This document shows positions 56,890 through 64,000 of a DNA stretch of 64,000 nt, one piece after another. Position numbers and translations under genes: made by a program. The first letter of the stretch is position 1. The number at the start of each line of letters is the position of its first letter. The notes under the pieces are model-generated. The model worked only from the letters and a program-made list of their open reading frames with translations. It had not been told where the DNA came from and ran no database searches. Source of the DNA: Arachis hypogaea (taxonomy: Eukaryota; Streptophyta; Magnoliopsida; Fabales; Fabaceae); assembly GCF_003086295.3 (NCBI RefSeq), contig NC_092048.1, forward strand, positions 107,214,276-107,278,275, given 5' to 3'.

Positions 56890-57385
56890 TGAGAGAAGCT
56901 TTTCATGCTTCTTCTCCATGGTTACAGAAGAAGATCCTTGAGCCTTAAACACAAGGTAGTCCTCATTCAATTGAAGGACTAACTCTCATCTTTCCACATC
57001 AATCACAGCCCTTGCTGTGGCTAGGAAGGGTCTTCCAAGGATGATGGATTCATCCTCATCCTTCCTAGTGTCTAGGATTATGAAGTCAGCAGGGATGTAC
57101 AGGCCTTCAACCTTCACTAAGACATCCTTTACAAGTCCATAAGCCTGTTTCAAAGATCCCTAGTTTCTCCATTATAGAGAGTGACATGAGGTTTATACCT
57201 GATCCCAGGTCATACAGAGCCTTCTCAAAGGTCATGGTGCCTATGGTACAGGGTATTATGAATTTTCCGGGATCCGGTTTCTTCTGAGGTAATTTCAGTT
57301 GAACCAAAGCATTCAGTTCATTTATGATCAATGAGGGTTCATCCTCCCAGGTCTCATTATCAAATAACTTGGCATTCAGCTTCAT
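56890..57385 (-). pseudogene. Element I protease-like region and end of gag-protease frame
   Basis: Carries a protease-type YDLGSGINLM (about 57200) and, after a deletion/frameshift near 57140, LVKVEGLYIPADFIIL and IILGRPFLATARAVIDVE in another frame (57120-57005). It then ends with LNEDYLVFKAQGSSS near 56950 rather than passing into RT. The smooth ending suggests that lack of pol is a family trait rather than a random deletion. Confidence 0.7.
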
Positions 57386-57409
57386 GATTGCTCCTAGATA
57401 CTGGGCAAC

Positions 57410-59044
57410 TTACTCTTCAATAATATATTCATCCTCTTCAGAGGAGAAATACTCATCAGAGCTCATGAATGGCAACAGTAAGTTCAGTGAAATCTCTATG
57501 GTCTCTATATAAGCCTCAGATTCCTTTGGTTCCTCATTAGGGAACTCCTTAGTGGTCAGTGGACGTCCATTAAGGTCTCCCTCATTGGAAATCACTGCCT
57601 CTTCCTCCTCTATAGGTTCGGCCACCGTGGGTATATTTATGGCCTTGCACTCTCTCTTTGGATTCTCTTCTGTATTGCTTGGGAGAGTACTAGGAGGGAT
57701 TTCAATAGCTCTTTTACTCAGATGACCTACTTGTGCCTCTAAATTTCTGATGGAGGACCTTGTTTCAGTCATGAAACTGAGAGTGGTCTTAGATAGATCA
57801 GAGACTATGGTTGCTAAGTCAGAGAGGCTCTGCTTAGAATTCTCTGTCTGTTGCTCAGAAGATGATGGAAAAGGCTTGCTATTGCCAAACCTATTTCTCC
57901 CACCATTATTATTATTAAAGCCTTGTTGAGGCTTCTGTTGATCCTTCCATAAGAAATTTAGATGATTTCTCCATGAAGGATTATAGGTGTTTCCATAGGA
58001 TTCTCCCATGTAATTCACCTCATCTATTGCATGATTCTCAGGGTCATAAGCTTCTCCTTCAGAGGAGACTTCTTTAGTACTACCAGATAGAGCTTGTATT
58101 CCAGTCAGATTCTGAGAAATCATATTGACTTGTTGAGTCAATATTTTATTCTGAGCCAATATTGCATTCAGAGTATCAATCTCAAGAACTCCTTTCTTCT
58201 GAGTCAACCCATTATTCACAGGATTTCTTTCAGAAGTATACATGAACTGGTTATTTGCAACCATTTCAATGAGTTCCTGGGCTTTTGCAGGTGTTTTCTT
58301 TAAATGAAGAGATCCACCAGCAGAGTGGTCTAATGACATCTTGGACAATTTAGACAGACCATCATACAATATACATAAGATGATCCATTCTGAAAGCATG
58401 TCAAAAGGACACCTTCTGATCAATTGCTTGTATCTTTCCTAAGTTTCATAGAGGGATTCACCTTACTTCTGTCTGAAGGTTTGGACTTTCACTCTAAGCT
58501 TTCTCAACTTTTGAGGTGGAAAAAATTTGACCAAGAAAGCATTGACCAACTTTTTCCAAGAGTTCAGGCTTTCTTTAGGTTGTGAGTCCAACCATATCCT
58601 AGCTCTGTCTCTTACAGCAAAGGGGAAAAGCATAAGTCTGTAGACCTCGGGATTAACCCCATTAGTTTTAACAGTGTTATAGATTTGCAAGAATTTAGCT
58701 AAGAACTGATGAGAATCTTCCAATGGAAGTCCATGAAACTTGAAATTCTGCTGCATTAGAGAAACTAATTGAGGCTTAAGCTCAAAGTTGTTTGCTCCAA
58801 TTGTAGGAATTGAGATGCTTCTTCCATAGAAGTCAAAAGTTGGTGCAGTAAAGTCACCATGCATCTTCCTTGCATCTCCACCATTGTTGTTGGGTTTGGC
58901 TGCCATGTCTTCTTCTTTTTCGAAAATTTCTATAAGGTCCTCTCTAGAGTGTTGTGCTTTAGCTTCTCTCAGCTTCCTCTTCAGAGTCCTTTCAGGTTCA
59001 GGATCAGCTTCAACAAGAATGTTCTTATCCTTGTTCCTGCTCAT
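57410..59044 (-). pseudogene. Element I gag
   Basis: Starts MSRNKDKNIL at 59044. The capsid region has LMLFPFAVRDRARIWL, SLNSWKKLVNAFLVKFFP and RRCPFDMLSEW. In-frame stops at 58465, 58441 and 57412 break it. Later parts are Asn/Gln-rich (QGFNNNNGGRNRFGN) with LEAQVGHLSKRA, common in plant Ty3 gag. No zinc knuckle seen. Related to gag of B and C by position and the FPFAV motif but clearly divergent. The stops lie at Gln or Trp positions. Confidence 0.85.
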
Positions 59045-60831
59045 ATGAAAAAGAAGAGAACAAAGAGAGAAGAGGAATCCTCTATGTCACAGTATAGAAA
59101 TTCCTTTATGTGAGTAGAAGAATGGAAGAATAGAAGAATGAGATAGAGAAAGAAATTTGAACAGAGAGAGAGAGAGGGTTCGAATTATTAGATGAAGAGA
59201 AGTGTTAGTAAATAAATAAATAAATAGAAAGAGATGAGAGAGAGAGAGAGTATTCGAATATTAATTAAAATAAAAGAAAATTATTTTTGTTTTATTTTAA
59301 TTATTAGTTAGAATTCAAAATTTAGGAAAAGAAATAAAGGAAAATTGAAAACTAAATAAATTAATTAATTAAAAAGATTTTTAAAAAAGTTGTTAGTTAG
59401 TTTTCAAAAATGAGAAGTGAAAAAGTAGTTAGGTAGTTTTGAAAAAGATTAGAAATAGTAAACTTTTAAAATCAAACAAAAAGTCAAGTAGTTAATCAAA
59501 AAAGATTTGAAAATAAACAAAAAGTTAGAAAAAGATTTTGAAATTAAGTTTTGAAAAAGATATTATTGAAATTTATTTTGAAAAAAGATTTGAAAAAGAA
59601 ATTTAAAAAGATTTGATTTTGAAAATTAAAGTTGATGACTTGACTAACAAGAAACTAAAAGATATGATTCTAGAATTTAAAGATTGAACCTTTCTTAACA
59701 GGAAAGTAACAAACTTGAAATTTTTGAATCAAAACATTAAATGTTAGCAATAATTTCAAAAATTATGAAATAAAATTAAGAAAAATATTTTGAAAATTAA
59801 TTTAAAAAAATTTTGGAAAACATGAAAGAAAAATGAAAAAGATTTGATTTTTGAAAAAGATTTGAAAAGATAAAGTTTTTTTAAATTGAGATTTTGACTT
59901 GACTAACAAGAAACAACTAAATTTTAAAAATTTTTTACCAAGTCAACTCAAAATTTCGAAAATTATGAGTAAAATAAGGGAAAGATATTATTTTTTATTT
60001 TTTTTAATTAATGAAGAAAGAGAGAAACAACAAAATGACACAAGACATAAAAATTTAAGATCAAAACAACTAATGCATGCAAGAACACTTTGAAGATCAT
60101 GATGAATATCAAGAACATATTTTTAAAAATTTTTAAGAAACGAAACACATGCAAGACACCAAACTTAGAAATTTTTAATGTTTAGACACTATGAATTCGA
60201 AAATGCATATGAAAAACAACAAAAAAAACACAAAACAAGAAAAATTAAAGATCAAAAAAGAAAAATCATCAAGAATAACTTGAAGACCAAAGAAGAACAC
60301 AATGCATGAATTTTCGAAAATTTTAAGAAAATTGAAAGAATGCAATTGACACCAAACTTAAAATTTGACACAGGACTCAAATAAGAAATACAAATTTTTT
60401 TTTTTTTTGGTTTTATGATTTTATGAAATTTTTGCATATTTTTCGAAATTATTTTGGAAAAAGGAAATAAAGAAATTCGAAATTTTTAATTAGAATTCCA
60501 GGATTTGTGCAATATTAGTCTAAAGCTGCGGTCCAAAAGAATTAGACATGGCTAAATGGCCAGCCAAGCTTTAGCATAACAATTACAGACATGTCCTTTC
60601 TACAATGGAAAGTGGAAACTTCGGTCCAAAAGATTATACATGGCTTAACAGCCAGCCAGGCTTCAACATATCTCAAGAAGCTCTAGAATTCATTCTTAAA
60701 AATTTTTATGAATTTTTTTCGAAAACTAAAAATATTTTTTTTTTGAAATTAAAAATTAAAAGCTTAAACATAAAATAAAATTACCCAATCTAAGCAACAA
60801 GATGAACCGTCAGTTGTTCAAACTCGAACAA
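59045..60831 (-). other. Element I leader (5'UTR)
   Basis: 1.8 kb of AT-rich sequence, longer than the ~0.7 kb leaders of B and C, with GAAAAAGAT words, a GA-rich microsatellite near 59160-59255, and ACACCAAACTTA motifs (about 60157 and 60351). The repeated GGTCCAAAAGA..TACATGGCTxAACxGCCAGCCA blocks at about 60530-60665 form an imperfect ~80-bp direct repeat. No gene seen. Confidence 0.65.
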
Positions 60832-60849
60832 TCCCCGGCAACGGCGCCA
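60832..60849 (-). other. Element I primer binding site (tRNA-Asp)
   Basis: A perfect 18-base tRNA-Asp complement on the minus strand, six bases from the LTR edge at 60856. Confidence 0.92.
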
Positions 60850-61919
60850 AAAACTTGGTGCACAAAATTGTGATCACACTTTTCACAACTCCGCACAACT
60901 AACCAGCAAGTGCACTGGGTCGTCCAAGTAATACCTTACGTGAGTAAGGGTCGATCCCACGGAGATTGTCGGCTTGAAGCAAGCTATGGTCATCCTGTAA
61001 ATCTTAGTCAGGCGGATTCAAATGGTTATGAGGTTTTGATATTTAAAAGATAATTAAAACATAAAATAAAATAAAGATACTTATGTGATTCATTGGTGGA
61101 AATTTCAGATAAGCGTTTAGAGATGCTTTGTTGCTTCTGAACCTCTACTTTCCTATTATCTTCTTCCAACCAAGCGTGCTCCCTTCCATGGCAAGCTGTA
61201 TGATCCTCTCGGATGAAAAATGCCAGGTACGGTTTCTGCACGGCTAATCAACTGTCAAATTTCTCGTCTCGGATGAAAAATACCAGGTACAGCTACCGCA
61301 CGGCTAATCATCTGTCGGTTCTCACTAGCATCGGAATAGGATCTCTCTATCCTTTTGCACATTGTCACTGTGCCCAACATTCGCGAGTTTGAAGCTCATC
61401 ACAGTCATCCCTTCCTAGATCCTACTCGGAATACCACAGACAAGGTTTAGACTTTCCGGATCTCAGAAATGCTGCCAATTGGTTCTAGCCTATACCACGA
61501 AGATTTTAATCTCACGGACTCGATCCGTGGATTAGAGACCCAAGAGAATATACTCCAGCTGTTGTCCAATGACTACGTTGAACATCATGTAGACCGCTTG
61601 TGGTTGTCAGGCACGCGGATCTTGGCTAAGCGAGTAATGAAGACAGTGGGTGATTGTCACGGGTCACCCCTTCATTTTGACTTAACTGAATTAAGTACGA
61701 GAGTATATCTTGGAGATGAAGTAAGCATGAATTGAAAGAGAAACAATAATACTTGCATTAATTCATGAAGAACAGCAGAGCTCCGCACCTTAATCTATGA
61801 GGTGTAGAAACTCTACCATTGAAAATACATAAGAGAAAGAGGTTTAGGTATGTCCGAATGGCCAGCCTCCCAAATGGCATAAAACTCATTCCAAAACTAC
61901 GAATACAATAGTAAAAGTA

Positions 61920-61930
61920 CTATTTATACT
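61920..61930 (-). promoter_or_regulatory. LTR TATA box of element I
   Basis: AGTATAAATAG on the minus strand, about 127 bp downstream of the LTR palindrome array. B and C have weaker TATTTAAA at the equivalent site. A second ATATATAATA candidate lies upstream of the array near 62205, so which is used is not certain. Confidence 0.5.
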
Positions 61931-62056
61931 AAAACTAGTTACTAGGGATTACAGAAAATAAGTAACTAAGTGCAGATAGTGCAGAAATCCACTTCCGGGG
62001 CCCACTTGGTGTGTGCTTAGACTGAGCATTGAGCTTTACACGTGCATAGGTCATTT

Positions 62057-62167
62057 CTAGAGTTAAACGCCAGCTTGGATGCCAGTTTGGGCGTTTAACT
62101 CCAGTTCTGGTGCCAGTTCTGGCATTTTACGCCAGAAAAGGGTCTCTGGCTGGCGTTTGAACGCCAG
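62057..62167. repeat. LTR palindrome array of element I (4 units, 31 bp period)
   Basis: Four units, including CTGGCATTTTACGCCAG (62119-62135) and CTGGCGTTTGAACGCCAG (62150-62167), with steps of 31, 31 and 31-32 bp. Bases differ from the B/C LTR arrays but spacing does not. Confidence 0.9.
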
Positions 62168-62542
62168 TTTGGGCCATCAAATCTCGGGAAAAGTATGGAC
62201 TATTATATATTGCCGGAAAGCCCAAGATGTCTACTTTCCAACGGAATTGAGAGCACGCCAATTAGGCTTCTGTAGCGTTAGAAAATTTACTTCGAGTGCA
62301 GGAGGGTCAGAATCCAACAGCATCTGCAGTCCTTTCTTAGCCTCTGAATCAGATTTTTGCTCAGGTCCCTCAATTTCAGCCAAAAAATACCTGAAATTGC
62401 AGAAAAACACACAAACTCATAGTAAAGTCCAAAAATGTGATTTTTTCATAAAAACTAATAAAAATATAATAAAAAGTAACTAAAACATACTAAAAACCAT
62501 GTAAAAATAATGCCAAAAAGGGTATAAATTATCCGCTCATCA

Positions 62543-63184
62543 CTTCTCCCCTTAGAGAGATGTAAAATACACTTTAAATACTTAATAGATGACTAGTAAG
62601 CATAAAATAGTCTATCTAGTGCTAAAATTCACTTCTAGGGCCCACGTGGTGAGTGTTTGGGCTGAGGTGTAATGAGATCCACATGCTACGTGGCTCCTAG
62701 GGTGTTGAACACTGGCTAGGGGGTCCTCTCTGGGCGTTTGGATGCTTGACTCTTCTCTGTGGGTGTGGAACGCCTGAAAGAGTACAAGAAGCTGGCGTTG
62801 GATGCCAGTTTTGGGCCTTCTAATCGGAAACAAAGTATAGACTATTATATATTGCTGGAAATCTCTAGAAGTCAGCTTTCCAGAGCCATTGAGAACGCTC
62901 CATTTGGACCTCTGTAGCTCTAGAAAAGCTCTTCCAAGTGTAAGGAGGTCAAATTCGGACAGCATCTGCAGTGCTTTTTCTGTCTCTGAATCAGATTTTT
63001 GCTCCTGCTCTTCAATTTCAGCCAGAAAATACCTGAAATTGCACAAAAAACAAAAACTCATAGTAAGAATCCAAAAATGTGAATTTAACACTAAAACCTA
63101 TAAAAACTTAATAAAAACTCTACAAAACATACTAAAAACTATATGAAAATGATGCCAAAAAGCGTATAAAATATCCGCTCATCA
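62543..63184 (-). repeat. LTR fragment J, interrupted by element I
   Basis: Starts TGATGAGCGGATATTTTATA on the minus strand at 63184 and is homologous to the first ~640 bp of the LTRs of B, C and I, including the ATATAT/GGAAAG module (about 62825-62925) and four decayed palindromes (about 62700-62808, still 29-32 bp apart). It breaks at 62542, where I is inserted. The remainder should lie beyond the left edge of the window. It is the oldest layer of the nest visible here. Confidence 0.82.
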
Positions 63185-63639
63185 GTACACATGCCCCATG
63201 CGTATGCACAATTTTCGAAATAAGCAAAATCATGTGTACACATGACCCATGCGTACGTATGACATCCGTTTCACATACCAAGCCAGTTTTGTAACGTCCC
63301 ATGCTAAAGCAAAACAAAGTATATTTTGGGCCATAAATTGAAGCAACATTGCAGGTGTCCCACGCCCCTTAATTAGCGTGCCATAGCAACGTAAATAGAG
63401 GCCAAATTGGGCTATTTCTTGAGAAGCAAAGTGTGTTAGTTAACCTATTTTTCATGCTACCCAATGGCTCATTCTCAGCCCAACTTTTAGTGCTTCAATT
63501 TCCTCATTCATTCTCAATTCTCCAAGCAACCAAATGGAACAAGCCCAAGAAATTAATCTCGATTTAGTTGAATTTAATGTAGTTTGAATTGAATTTGAAT
63601 TTGCATTTGTAATAGGTTATAAATAGAGGAAGGAAGAGC

Positions 63640-63736
<97 letters not shown>

Positions 63737-64000
63737 TGAAGGGGATTCTTCGGACTCTCTCCTTACTCTCATTCTCTTCTCCTCTTCCAACATCTTTCAT
63801 ACCCATTTTGTAAGTCTTAGTTATGAGTTTCTAATTATCTTAATTGGGAAAGAGAGCTCTGTTGATATTCAATGGATTAATTTGTTTGATTCTTCATCTT
63901 CACTTTTTCTTTCATTTGCTTCTTTAGAAAGAATCTTCATTCTTCATTCCAAGGATTTAAATCTATTGAAAGATAGTTTGAATCTCACTTGAATCCTATG
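63185..64000. other. Unassigned flank, probably LTR of another family
   Basis: No gene found. Has ATGACCCATGCGTACG-type repeats (63185-63270), an inverted repeat-like CACGCCCCTTAATTAGCGTG (63362-63381), and a TATA box TATAAATAGAGG (63618-63629) followed at once by an (AC)n tract. GC-rich palindromes followed by TATA are the pattern of LTRs in this window, but I cannot define ends. Confidence 0.4.
63643..63734. repeat. (AC)46 microsatellite
   Basis: 92 bp of perfect AC dinucleotide repeat, about 14 bp after a TATAAATAGAGG motif. The frame reading poly-(Val-Cys) across it on the other strand is not a gene. Confidence 0.98.

Larger units (their letters stand above)
44783..62542 (-). mobile_element. 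Element I: pol-less Athila-related element, interrupted by G and E
   Basis: Minus-strand order: 5' LTR (62542-60856), PBS, long leader, gag-protease (59044 to about 56890), palindrome array (56586-56351), TATA box, 3' ORF (55837-55680, then 46680-45663), and 3'UTR to 44783, where E inserted. RT, RNase H and integrase are absent: protease is followed directly by the GGTTGCCTCCCA sequence that follows integrase in B and C. The 3' LTR should lie beyond the left edge, after E. Continuity across G is shown by the AAGGG duplication and by the 3' ORF resuming. Confidence 0.8.
60856..62542 (-). repeat. Element I 5' LTR
   Basis: 1687 bp, homologous to the LTRs of B and C but longer. A duplicated segment with CTCGGATGAAAAATxCCAGGTAC lies at about 61213-61295. 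Contains a palindrome array (62057-62167; centres near 62065, 62096, 62127 and 62158) and, on the minus strand, a consensus AGTATAAATAG at 61930-61920. Ends CTCATCA at 62542. Confidence 0.9.

Noticed and set aside
60832..60849. tRNA-Asp-like sequences at several sites
   Set aside because: Only the terminal 18 bases match; they are primer binding sites, not tRNA genes.
62612..63091. 159-codon minus-strand frame in LTR fragment J
   Set aside because: It lies within an LTR, overlaps the palindromes and shared module, and is not open in the related LTRs.
63564..63806. Poly-(Val-Cys) frame
   Set aside because: Translation of the AC microsatellite.
1..64000. Host protein-coding genes or an integrated pararetrovirus
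   Set aside because: Every long frame is gag, pol, 3' ORF or a G-type element protein, and LTRs, integrase and 5-bp duplications rule out a pararetrovirus as the explanation.

Overview
The window is plant nuclear DNA made almost entirely of nested Ty3/gypsy LTR retrotransposons of the Athila group. I see no host gene. The evidence is gag, aspartic protease, reverse transcriptase (RT), RNase H and integrase motifs; a 3' ORF after integrase; long LTRs (about 1.5-2.3 kb); and primer binding sites complementary to plant tRNA-Asp(GUC). A legume is likely, and peanut (Arachis) is my best guess. That guess rests on recall of similar LTR ends and 'GGCGTT..AACGCC' palindromes, not on a search.

Layout, oldest to youngest. 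LTR fragment J (62543-63184) received pol-less element I (minus strand; LTR 60856-62542, gag-protease 59044 to about 56890, 3' ORF 55837-55680 and 46680-45663, 3'UTR down to 44783). The 3' ORF of I was split by element G (46681-55679, minus strand, TSD AAGGG), which itself carries solo LTR H (49893-51420, TSD TGCAT). The 3'UTR of I was entered by element E (minus strand; LTR 44782-44401 plus 5032-3914, gag-pol from 3799 off the left edge). Element A (plus strand, 5033-44400) lies inside the E LTR. B (6156-18286, TSD ATAAC) lies in the 5' LTR of A, C (32062-44247, TSD ACGAC) in the 3' LTR of A, and solo LTR D (21585-23880, TSD ATCCC) in the RT of A. With the inserts removed, both LTRs of A are exactly 1473 bp, which confirms the reconstruction.

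A, B, C and E are (or were) autonomous gag-PR-RT-RH-INT elements, now broken by nonsense codons and small frameshifts. C is nearly intact. I and G lack pol and would depend on enzymes supplied in trans; they share the tRNA-Asp primer site and the polypurine-tract (PPT) region with the autonomous elements.

The most interesting signal is not a gene. B, C, I and J carry arrays of 16-20 bp palindromes (core GGCGTT..AACGCC) spaced almost exactly 31 bp apart. They occur in up to three places per element: in the LTR, inside gag coding sequence, and between integrase and the 3' ORF. A hairpin with a constant AGGA loop and covarying stem lies beside the polypurine tract and before the 3' ORF. The other LTR families (A/E, D, G, H) carry their own, unrelated palindromic repeats. 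Coordinates of motifs were read by eye and may be off by one or two bases.
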